A stretch of 60,390 nucleotides of DNA, taken from the NCBI GenBank assembly GCA_903913645.1, contig CAIWMA010000231.1:1-60390 (forward strand). The letters run 5' to 3'. Positions 19,825 through 28,493 of the stretch are shown piece after piece. Made by a program: the position numbers and the translations under genes. Positions within the stretch are counted from its first letter, which is position 1. Every line of letters starts with the position of its first letter. The stretch is from an uncultured Bacteroidales bacterium (lineage in GTDB: Bacteria > Bacteroidota > Bacteroidia > Bacteroidales > UBA4417). The notes beneath the pieces were generated by a model. It saw only the letters and a program-made list of their open reading frames with translations. It was not told the DNA's origin and did not search any database.

Positions 19825-22290
19825 ATGGCAATCGGAAATCACAACTTCTCCAAACTGCGTGAAAAAGCAGACAAAATACTACTCAATGGTGGTGGGCCCG
19901 ATAAATCTCTTTATACCAAGGATTTAGAGACTCTGGTCCAGGAGCTGAATATTTACCAGATAGAGCTCGAACAGCAAAATGAAGAATTGATGCACACTCA
20001 GCTAGAATTGGAAAAAAGTCGTCAGCGTTTTTCTGATCTGTTTGATAATGCACCTTTTAGCTACTTTTTAATATATGATGATTATCAAATAATTAATCTC
20101 AATGCAACGGCTTGTAAGTTTCTGGGTGGAGATAAAGGGAATTTTATAAATCAGAAAATATCGAAGTTTATTCATCCGGCATCGCAGGATACTTTTCTTT
20201 TTCACTTACGTGATGTGAAAGCTTCGAACAGGTCGTTGACCTGTGATATTAAACTGGTTTCAAGGCTAAAAGAAGAATTCTTTGTGCGCTTGCTCAGTAA
20301 AGCTGAAACTGACGAAGAACATGGTGGGCGTAGTGTTATACGTGTATCAGTGTCGGATCATACAAGCGAAATAGAAGCTGAAATTGCCAGGAAGGAAAGT
20401 GAGGAGAAATTCAGGCAACTGGCTGAAAATTCACCGGTAATTATTTATCGTACAAGTCTGCAGCCCTCATTCCGGTTTGATTACATAAGTCCTGCCGTTT
20501 TTACCATTACCGGATATTCTCCCGAAGAGTTTTATAAAGATCAATCCATACGCTTAAAACTTGTTCATCCTGCTGACATAAAACTATTTGAAGATTCGGA
20601 AAAATTTGTTAATGGAGAGTCCTGTATTTTCCGTTGGGTTCGAAAAAATGGTACCATAATCTGGATCGAACAACGAAATATCCTGATTTCAGATAATGCA
20701 GGACAACCTTTGGTAATTGAAGGAACAGTGCGAGATATCACCGAACAAAAAAATGCCGAGATAGCCCTTCGGGCAAGCGAAGAGAAATACCGTACCATTT
20801 TTGAAGGTGCCCCGCTAGGCATTTTCCGTTCAACAAAGGAAGGTAAGTTTATTGAAGTTAACCATGCTTTGGCTAAAATGTTTGGCTATCAGAATCCGGA
20901 GGAAGTAGTACGCGAAATTTATAATATTTCGAAACAAATGTATGTTGATACACTGAAACGAAGCGAAATTCTGGAAAATACAGCCAGGGACAAAGTTTCA
21001 AAGTTCGAGAACCTGTATAAACGAAAGAATGGCGAGATCTTTTATGCTAATTTGTATCAAAGAGAAATCTCCGATGATAAAGGGAATATTCTTCTTGAAG
21101 GAATGGTAGAGGATATTACCGATTCGAAAAATTATGAAAAAATCCTTAAATCCGCGATATCGAAAGCCGAGGAAGGTGATCGTCTTAAAATGTCTTTTCT
21201 GCAAAATATGTCGCACGAAATCAGGACTCCTATGAATGCTATATGTGGATTTTCGGACTTGCTTTTAGACGAAACAGACGAAAATTCGATACGGTCATTT
21301 ACCAATATTATCCACAACAGTTCACAGCAGTTGCTAAGCCTTATTGATGATATTATTTTGTATTCTAAACTTCAGACTAAAATTATCCCCGTCAAATTAT
21401 CCGGATTTAAAGTGTTTAGCCTCATCAAGGACGTTTATGATTCATTTAGTGTTCAGGATATCCCCGAAAATATAACTCTGAAGTATGAAATTGATTCCAA
21501 TTGTAAAGATATTATTATCAGGGGGGATTATGATAAATTGCGACAGGTGATGACTAACCTGTTTTCGAACGCCATTAAATACACCAACCGGGGCGAAATT
21601 GTTATAAGTTGTGCAGTTATCGGTGATAGAATAGAGTTTTCTGTCAGGGATACCGGGATAGGTATTCCGGCAGCAGAACAATCAACTGTTTTTAACCGTT
21701 TTTACAGGGGACAGCAGGTTGAAAAGACAGCCATTCGTGGAACCGGTTTAGGACTGAGTATTGTTAAAGAGATGGTTGATTTGCTCGAAGGAAATGTGAA
21801 CGTAGAATCAGAGCCCGATAAGGGTTCAAGATTCTTTTTCTCAATTCCTCTGGTTTTAGGTATTCCGATAGAAATTAAGAAAACAACCGGAGATTCATCG
21901 GAGACAATTATGAATGAACTTTCGGTGTTGATAGTTGAAGACGAAATTTATAATTTTCTTTATTTGCATGCCGTACTGGAAAAACTGGTAAAAGATATTG
22001 ATAATGCTTTTGATGGAAAAGAGGCTTTGGATATGGTTAAAACAAAAAAATACGACTTGGTTTTTATGGATTTAAAAATGCCTGTTATGGACGGGCATGA
22101 AGCCACCAGGCAAATCAAAGAGCTGTTTCCTGATATTCCCATTATTGCTCAAACCGCGTATTCACACTCTGAAGAGAAAAAACTGGCCTTTGAATCAGGA
22201 TGTGATGGATACCTTACCAAACCAATCAGTAAAGAAGACGTAATTAGTGCTATAAATGCAGTTTTTTCGAAAAACAGAAAGCCGTTGTAA
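19825..22290 (+). CDS. PAS hybrid sensor histidine kinase with C-terminal receiver
   Basis: A cytoplasmic sensor kinase. An N-terminal coiled-coil region (QELNIYQIELEQQNEELMHT) precedes three PAS domains (about 62-185, 190-310, 315-435). The HisKA box is FLQNMSHEIRTPMNAI with His464. The ATPase domain shows NLFSNAIKYTNRGE (N box), DTGIGIP (G1) and GTGLGLSIV (G2). The C-terminal receiver (about 694-815) has Asp749 in FMDLKMPVMDG and the YLTKPI lysine. No transmembrane segment is seen. It probably works with the adjacent CheB-CheR-PAS protein, in which a similar coiled coil also precedes the PAS domains; no output regulator gene is adjacent. Confidence 0.93.
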   Translation: MAIGNHNFSKLREKADKILLNGGGPDKSLYTKDLETLVQELNIYQIELEQQNEELMHTQLELEKSRQRFSDLFDNAPFSYFLIYDDYQIINLNATACKFLGGDKGNFINQKISKFIHPASQDTFLFHLRDVKASNRSLTCDIKLVSRLKEEFFVRLLSKAETDEEHGGRSVIRVSVSDHTSEIEAEIARKESEEKFRQLAENSPVIIYRTSLQPSFRFDYISPAVFTITGYSPEEFYKDQSIRLKLVHPADIKLFEDSEKFVNGESCIFRWVRKNGTIIWIEQRNILISDNAGQPLVIEGTVRDITEQKNAEIALRASEEKYRTIFEGAPLGIFRSTKEGKFIEVNHALAKMFGYQNPEEVVREIYNISKQMYVDTLKRSEILENTARDKVSKFENLYKRKNGEIFYANLYQREISDDKGNILLEGMVEDITDSKNYEKILKSAISKAEEGDRLKMSFLQNMSHEIRTPMNAICGFSDLLLDETDENSIRSFTNIIHNSSQQLLSLIDDIILYSKLQTKIIPVKLSGFKVFSLIKDVYDSFSVQDIPENITLKYEIDSNCKDIIIRGDYDKLRQVMTNLFSNAIKYTNRGEIVISCAVIGDRIEFSVRDTGIGIPAAEQSTVFNRFYRGQQVEKTAIRGTGLGLSIVKEMVDLLEGNVNVESEPDKGSRFFFSIPLVLGIPIEIKKTTGDSSETIMNELSVLIVEDEIYNFLYLHAVLEKLVKDIDNAFDGKEALDMVKTKKYDLVFMDLKMPVMDGHEATRQIKELFPDIPIIAQTAYSHSEEKKLAFESGCDGYLTKPISKEDVISAINAVFSKNRKPL

Positions 22291-22427
22291 TCCAATTTGA
22301 ACAATGCTGCAATTGGGCAGGGTTGCATTTTGAATTGATATGAGCGAGATAAGTGTACCGGTGATTTTTTTTTGCTGGTACTTGCTTAGAATAATAATGC
22401 AAACTCAGGTATAACCATACTAAAATG

Positions 22428-22470
22428 AAAAAAGCAGGAATCGATTTGAGTCGAATTCCTGCTTTTTTTT
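22428..22470. terminator. Bidirectional intrinsic terminator
   Basis: A hairpin with stem GCAGGAA(TCGA)/(TCGA)TTCCTGC, one bulged A, flanked by six A on the left and eight T on the right, sits between the hybrid kinase (+) and the converging reductase gene (-). It can end transcription from both sides. Confidence 0.85.
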
Positions 22471-22484
22471 GGAATAGCCGGAAA

Positions 22485-23291
22485 TTATTTTATCCCGTAA
22501 TGCGGTGCCAGTATTTTCATAAACCAGGATGAAGGCAGAATATTTTTCAGAACCACTGCCAGTTTTTGCTCAACACTCGCAATAACATACCGTTGGCATG
22601 GATTCTTTGATTCAATAATTTTCACAAGTTTTTTGGCAAGAACTTCGGGCGCCCAGCCTCCATTTTCATCCTTCTCAATAATAGCCAATGATTTCGCGAA
22701 TTGCTCAGCATAAGGATCATTAGCTGCTTTGGTCAGAAAGTTTCGGCGGTTGGCAGTATTATTGGTGTGGAAATCACCAGGATTGATAAGAACAACCTTT
22801 ATATTGAATTGCTTTACTTCCATGCGCAATGCTTCGCTTATTCCTTCAATGGCAAATTTGCTGGCCGAATAGAATCCCTGGAAAGGCAAGCCCATCAGTC
22901 CGCCGATGGAACTAAAATTAATAATTGTTCCTTCCTTTTGTTTTCGCATGGCAGGTAATACTTCCTTAAGCATGTATACCAATCCCATGACGTTAGTATC
23001 CATCTGTAGCCGGATATTCTCAACAGGTGCAGATTCAATAGCTCCACCTGTATGTACTCCGGCATTGTTTATCAGGACATCTATTTTGCCTTCTTTTTGT
23101 AAAACTGATCCTACAGCCAGTTTAATTGATTCAGGATCAGTGAGGTCCATTTTCAGAACATTAACATTTGCTATGGTTTCGGCCTCTTTACGAACTGTAC
23201 CGTAAACGATATGCCCTTTTGCAGCAAGCAATTCAGCTGTCTTTTTTCCAAATCCTGATGAAATACCGGTTATAAATACAACTTTTTGCAT
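22485..23291 (-). CDS. Short-chain dehydrogenase; candidate 3-ketodihydrosphingosine reductase
   Basis: A classical SDR oxidoreductase: TGISSGFGKKTA (cofactor-binding Gly-rich loop), NNAGVHTGG, Ser in NFSSIGG, and YSASK catalytic residues. The 268-residue length and the C-terminal extension after residue ~190 (a hydrophobic PSSWFMKIL ending) resemble retinol/17-beta-HSD-like or KDSR-like SDRs more than FabG. It starts 32 bases after the serine palmitoyltransferase gene on the same strand. That enzyme's product, 3-ketodihydrosphingosine, must be reduced next, so the pairing suggests this role. The family is certain; the substrate is inferred from context only. Confidence 0.8.
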   Translation of the reverse strand: MQKVVFITGISSGFGKKTAELLAAKGHIVYGTVRKEAETIANVNVLKMDLTDPESIKLAVGSVLQKEGKIDVLINNAGVHTGGAIESAPVENIRLQMDTNVMGLVYMLKEVLPAMRKQKEGTIINFSSIGGLMGLPFQGFYSASKFAIEGISEALRMEVKQFNIKVVLINPGDFHTNNTANRRNFLTKAANDPYAEQFAKSLAIIEKDENGGWAPEVLAKKLVKIIESKNPCQRYVIASVEQKLAVVLKNILPSSWFMKILAPHYGIK

Positions 23292-23323
23292 GAGGATTTT
23301 TTAAATCTAAAGTGAATGAGTAA

Positions 23324-24529
<1,206 letters not shown>

Positions 24530-24558
24530 TTACTCTAAGAAGTTACGATTTATTGACA

Positions 24559-24566
24559 CAAAAGTA
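24559..24566 (-). promoter_or_regulatory. -7 element of the serine palmitoyltransferase operon
   Basis: On the minus strand TACTTTTG matches TAnnTTTG and lies 29 bases before the ATG. No -33 TTTG was found at the usual distance. Confidence 0.45.
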
Positions 24567-24689
24567 ATGAAAAATTAATTGCGGATTAGATCGAATTACA
24601 GGAATTTATGAATTTTAACAGGATCAAGCAATTGTCAGTCTATTTAAAAACCTTAAAATCCACGATATCCTTACGCCGGGAAATAGTGC

Positions 24690-24715
24690 TTTATATTTGT
24701 AATTACAAATATAAA
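24690..24715. repeat. Perfect 26-bp palindrome
   Basis: The 26 bases (left half TTTATATTTGTAA) are exactly self-complementary with no spacer. They lie between the ends of the acyltransferase gene and the start of the SPT operon. Each strand contains TATATTTG, a match to the -7 consensus, so it could be an operator over divergent start sites, or a cruciform or hairpin downstream of the acyltransferase stop. Confidence 0.7.
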
Positions 24716-24787
24716 AACATGTAAATGAATTGATTAGTGAAATTATATAGATAGGAAAACTGCTTTTTAGTTCTCGGAATAAAGTTA

Positions 24788-25681
24788 TTAATCTTCGTCC
24801 GACTTTTTAAGTTTCCATCTGCGGTGAGTCCAGAGCCAGTATTGAGGTGCTTTGTGTATGTCTTTTTCCAGCATACGCAAATGGCTTTCCGTGATTTCGC
24901 CTGGTTTTGTCTTCGATGCATCCTCACAAATCAATTGGGTACGAAAAATATATTTTCCTCTTTTTACCCGTTCGAGGCTGCCATAAAGTACTGCCATCTG
25001 GAGTTTTTGTGCAATTTTTTCGGAACCGGTGGATACAGCTGTTTCCTGGTTCAGGAATTGTGCCCAGTAAGCACCTTTGCGCCTTGGCGCCTGGTCACTC
25101 AGAAAGGCAGTCATGTTTAACTCATTTCGATTTTCTAACATTCCTTTTAAGGTTCCAGCCATGGTATACAATTTACAACTGGTGCTGGTTCGCAGGTGCG
25201 AAAACAACCGATCGAAATACGGATTGCTTAAAGGATGATAAATGACATAAGTCTGAAATTCAGTTTGTAAAGGTAATCCGGAAGGGCAATATTCCCAGTT
25301 GCCATAATGACCGATTACTACAATTGCACTCCTTCCTCTGTCATGTAAGCCCTTGAATTGAGCAAGAGTCTCCGTATCCATTTTACAACGTTCAAGTTTC
25401 TGCTTTTTGCTCATGGTAAGGAGTTTCATCATTTCGAAAAGCATATCCGTAAAATACCTGTAAAATTTACATTCGATAAATTTTAGTTCTGCTTGAGATT
25501 TTTCAGGAAACGAATTGGCAAGGTTCATTCTGACAATTCTACGCCTGTATCCGAATACATAATAAATCAGCAGGAAAAACAAATCCGAAAATATGAAAAC
25601 TACAGCCCATGGCAGAACCGAAAAAAAATACATTAAGGGTAGAGCAATGTAATATGCTAATGCGTTACTGAACTTTTTCAT
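24788..25681 (-). CDS. Lipid A biosynthesis acyltransferase (LpxL/HtrB family)
   Basis: A membrane-anchored acyltransferase that adds secondary acyl chains to lipid A or a related lipid. The N terminus is strongly hydrophobic (residues about 8-45, one or two membrane segments). The HX4E catalytic motif is GHYGNWEY. Downstream, SDQAPRRKGAYWAQFLNQE is the family's conserved substrate-binding block. Length (297) is normal. It lies upstream of the SPT-SDR operon on the same strand, giving a lipid-synthesis neighbourhood, but the 258-base gap holding a palindrome and a separate -7 box suggests separate transcription. Confidence 0.9.
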   Translation of the reverse strand: MKKFSNALAYYIALPLMYFFSVLPWAVVFIFSDLFFLLIYYVFGYRRRIVRMNLANSFPEKSQAELKFIECKFYRYFTDMLFEMMKLLTMSKKQKLERCKMDTETLAQFKGLHDRGRSAIVVIGHYGNWEYCPSGLPLQTEFQTYVIYHPLSNPYFDRLFSHLRTSTSCKLYTMAGTLKGMLENRNELNMTAFLSDQAPRRKGAYWAQFLNQETAVSTGSEKIAQKLQMAVLYGSLERVKRGKYIFRTQLICEDASKTKPGEITESHLRMLEKDIHKAPQYWLWTHRRWKLKKSDED

Positions 25682-25749
25682 ATTATCAATGCCGGTTGAA
25701 ATGCAAAATCCAGATCAGAAACTGCTGCATCTGTTTGATGTAAAACTAG

Positions 25750-25782
25750 CAAATTTAAGGAGTTCATGTGAATTATCCCAAA
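25750..25782 (-). promoter_or_regulatory. Promoter of the acyltransferase gene
   Basis: On the minus strand TTTG (25782-25779), 21 bases, then TAAATTTG (25757-25750). This is a full consensus match, placing the start of transcription about 60 bases before the ATG. Confidence 0.65.
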
Positions 25783-25813
25783 ATCACACTAATATGATTT
25801 CAGGATAATCATT

Positions 25814-26092
25814 TCAAACTACCTTACAGAAGTAGGTATGGATTTCGGAATCAGATACTGATTCCACATAAGCCGAAAAGCCTATTTCTCTAATTTTTTC
25901 GATCAGCGGCATAGGTTTAAAAGGTGTAATAAGTTCAAATACCTGGCCAGGTTTCATACCGGAAGTTATTTTAACTGCTTCAGCCAAAGGATGTTGTCCC
26001 GCTTGCAGCATTTCGCGAGCATCCAGTGATTTACTAACTAAAGCGCCATTGAACCAGCCTGGTTTTTCGTTTAAGTTGTTGTTAGTGTTCAT
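25814..26092 (-). CDS. DUF2249 domain protein
   Basis: A 92-residue protein consisting essentially of one DUF2249 domain: LDAREMLQAGQHPLAEAV, then MKPGQVFELITPFKPMPLIEKIREIGF, resembling the TusA/SirA-like fold. It is the second gene after the DUF438/hemerythrin protein, 88 bases downstream on the same strand; the two families are found together in anaerobes and denitrifiers. Its biochemical function is not established. A role in nitric-oxide or redox-linked handling is inference from neighbourhood. Confidence 0.8.
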   Translation of the reverse strand: MNTNNNLNEKPGWFNGALVSKSLDAREMLQAGQHPLAEAVKITSGMKPGQVFELITPFKPMPLIEKIREIGFSAYVESVSDSEIHTYFCKVV

Positions 26093-26180
26093 GTTTTCGT
26101 TGGTTTGATTTTGTGCTGCAGCTATGCACAGCGATTTCCTATTTTATTTTATACTATTTTCTATTAACCATTAACCATTT

Positions 26181-27434
26181 TTACTTTGATCCGTACGAAA
26201 GCAATCTCTGCTCACCTTTCAGGGCTCGCAGTTCAGTCAAATCCTGTGAGAATTCAATAGTTCCCAAATAGTTGCCATCTTTATCGCGAAGCGGGAAATA
26301 ATTGATATAAATGAATTTTCCCTGCATCTGAATCCAGAAAGGCGCAGCAGTTTCTTTCCCGCTTTTAAAATCTTTCAGAATCTGATCTACAATATGCATG
26401 CTATGAGGTGGATGACACATACGAACATCGCGACCAAGTATGGCCCTGTTCCGGTCAAAAATGCGATGATTCCCCTGTGTGAAGAATTTTACCTTATCAT
26501 CCTTATCCACAAAAGTAACATCAATTGGCAACGTATTCAGCAGAATAGTTAATTCATCAATAGTGAAACTACCACTTGGCAGGAGAACTTTCTCTCGGGC
26601 AAATTCGTTGTGTAAATCAGGCGATATGTTTTCCACCGATACCGGTAACCATTCTTCTGTTGGATCAAATAAGCAATAACCAATTTCATTGGTTTGCTTT
26701 AAAACCTCATACCATTCCTGGTCTGTGAGTTCGTCCATGGCTATAGGAAAAAGAATTTCATCTTCCTTCATGATCATGTCAGTAATTGATTTGGATGCAG
26801 GAGCTAGAACAATCGCAATAATATCAGTTAATTCAACTACTGTTGCTCCCATCGAATTTTGCAGGACTTCTATTGCATTTTTCAGCGAAGCCCGGGTTTC
26901 GTCGTGCTTGCCCCACATAACGGTTGGCGGCCCGGTGATCCCTTTTGCTTCCAGGAATGGGAAAAGCAGGTTTTCTTTGCGCCTGTAATGTTTGTCAACA
27001 TCCGTTAATGCATTAAAAATGGAAAGCATTTGAATCACCATTTCGTCGTTAATTTCAGTACTATTGATTTCAGCAGCTTTTTTAATTCGTTCAAACAAAG
27101 CAGTGAGTTGAAGCCCCCGTTTTTCGAGCTCACGGTTCTCTTTTTTGAAAGTATCAACCGGGTGGCCTGCCGGAATAGTTTTGGCCGCCGAATGATCAAT
27201 GTTGCCGTCGAGAACCATGGAGTGGATATCGCAAAGTTTCAAAACTTCCTCTACAGGAAGTCCTTCTTTAATAAGTTCCTGCTCAACTTCAACCACTTCA
27301 TCATAAGGTATGCCTTTAAGCAGATTGGTAAGCTGCATCTTAATTGCTTCGGGAGCTTCGCCTTTGTGCAATTGAAGTATCATGTGTTTCAGGAGTTCTT
27401 TCCTGTTTTCCGAATTATTTATTAACTCGCTCAT
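26181..27434 (-). CDS. DUF438 / hemerythrin / PAS protein
   Basis: Three modules are visible: DUF438 at about 10-80 (LHKGEAPEAIKMQLTNLLKG, DIHSMVLDG), a hemerythrin HHE-type helical bundle at about 90-235 (HYRRKENLLFPFLEA, WGKHDETRASL, MKEDEILFPIAMDEL: His, Glu and Asp ligands for a di-iron site), and a PAS domain at about 290-405 (DVTFVDKDDKVKFFTQGNHRIF to GTIEFSQDLTEL). The domain order is that of known DUF438 proteins. It is soluble and lacks an enzymatic output domain, so it probably senses O2, NO or redox state and acts through a partner such as the DUF2249 protein. Function is inferred. Confidence 0.88.
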   Translation of the reverse strand: MSELINNSENRKELLKHMILQLHKGEAPEAIKMQLTNLLKGIPYDEVVEVEQELIKEGLPVEEVLKLCDIHSMVLDGNIDHSAAKTIPAGHPVDTFKKENRELEKRGLQLTALFERIKKAAEINSTEINDEMVIQMLSIFNALTDVDKHYRRKENLLFPFLEAKGITGPPTVMWGKHDETRASLKNAIEVLQNSMGATVVELTDIIAIVLAPASKSITDMIMKEDEILFPIAMDELTDQEWYEVLKQTNEIGYCLFDPTEEWLPVSVENISPDLHNEFAREKVLLPSGSFTIDELTILLNTLPIDVTFVDKDDKVKFFTQGNHRIFDRNRAILGRDVRMCHPPHSMHIVDQILKDFKSGKETAAPFWIQMQGKFIYINYFPLRDKDGNYLGTIEFSQDLTELRALKGEQRLLSYGSK

Positions 27435-27511
27435 ATTTAAAAATATATGGGATTAATTTGGTGCGTTTTTAATTATACGATACACTTTCTGTTCTCTGAA
27501 ATATTACTATG

Positions 27512-27519
27512 CAAAGATA
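27512..27519 (-). promoter_or_regulatory. -7 element of the DUF438-DUF2249 operon
   Basis: On the minus strand TATCTTTG matches TAnnTTTG, with TTG 16 bases further upstream (27538-27536), slightly short of the usual spacing. The leader would be about 70 bases. Confidence 0.5.
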
Positions 27520-27669
27520 TATAATAATTTAAGTACAATAATACCTAAATAAAATATTTATATTAAATTCCTGGGAAAAGTAAGAAAGGTGTTTAAATAA
27601 GCTTTAACTAACATAGCAGTTATTCTAAAAGTCAACACATCTTGTATTTATAGATTCAATATTTTTTTA

Positions 27670-27677
27670 TAAGTTTG
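27670..27677 (+). promoter_or_regulatory. -7 element upstream of DUF3108-like gene
   Basis: TAAGTTTG matches TAnnTTTG, 28 bases before the ATG. It overlaps a 14-base palindrome TTTGTTATAACAAA (27674-27687). TTG lies 25 bases upstream, longer than normal. Confidence 0.4.
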
Positions 27678-27705
27678 TTATAACAAATCCTCAAAAACCA
27701 TTTAT

Positions 27706-28398
27706 ATGAAAAACTTTAAAATAGTATTCGTTAGTATACTGGCAGTAGGGCTGAAAGGTGCTGTTATGGCTCAGGATTGCAGCTATTATTCCCTTTCGGA
27801 GGGTATGGTTGCAGCCTATCAAAACCAGGATGCCAAAGGGAAAGTGACCAGTACTAACCGGTCCACCTGTTTGAATGTCAGTAAGGTTGGTAATGCGACG
27901 ATTTACCAAATGAAGAGTGATTATACGGATGCTAAAAATAAAAACCAGACATCGAGAGAATATAAAATGCGATGTGAGGGTGGTGAGTTTTATGTAGATA
28001 TGCAAAGTATGTTGGATCCAAAATCGATGGAAGCTTTTAAAGGGATTGAGGTTAGCGTTGATAGTAAGGATTTGATTTTCCCTTCAGGGTTAGCAGCCGG
28101 CCAAGTGCTTCCGGATGCCAGTATAACTATTTCCGCTGCCTCAGGTGGTGTGAGTCTTTTGAACCTGGTTATAAATATAACCAACCGGCAGGTGGTAGGC
28201 ACCGAAACAGTAACCGTTCCAGCGGGAACATTTGAATGTGTCAAAATTACTTATGATGTAGAAACTAAAATGATGTTCAAAATATACGCTACTGTTACTG
28301 AATATGTTAATATGGGTGTAGGAAATGTGAAAACAGAAACTTTTGATAAAAAAGGGAACCTGTCGGGCACAACGTTGCTTGTTGAGTTGAAACAATAA
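27706..28398 (+). CDS. Secreted DUF3108-like protein
   Basis: An exported protein of 230 residues with a signal peptide (MKNFKIVFVSILAVGLKGAVMAQ). The mature part looks like an all-beta DUF3108/TapB-like fold: EGMVAAYQNQDAKGK near the start, then GTETVTVPAGTFECVKITYDV and VNMGVGNVKTETFDKKGNL, a pattern typical of this family in Bacteroidota. It lacks catalytic motifs. It is divergent from the DUF438 operon. Function unknown; the family label rests on pattern recognition. Confidence 0.7.
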   Translation: MKNFKIVFVSILAVGLKGAVMAQDCSYYSLSEGMVAAYQNQDAKGKVTSTNRSTCLNVSKVGNATIYQMKSDYTDAKNKNQTSREYKMRCEGGEFYVDMQSMLDPKSMEAFKGIEVSVDSKDLIFPSGLAAGQVLPDASITISAASGGVSLLNLVINITNRQVVGTETVTVPAGTFECVKITYDVETKMMFKIYATVTEYVNMGVGNVKTETFDKKGNLSGTTLLVELKQ

Positions 28399-28493
28399 TC
28401 CTGGATTATACGTAGTTCAGCCCTTTTGAAATATTCCTGAATGAGCGAAAATTTTGCGACCTTTGTGAAATTATTCTAAAACCCTTACCGATA

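Noticed and set aside
27674..27687. TTTGTTATAACAAA palindrome as an operator
   Set aside because: Fourteen AT-rich bases, no second copy and overlapping a -7 element; too little to call alone.
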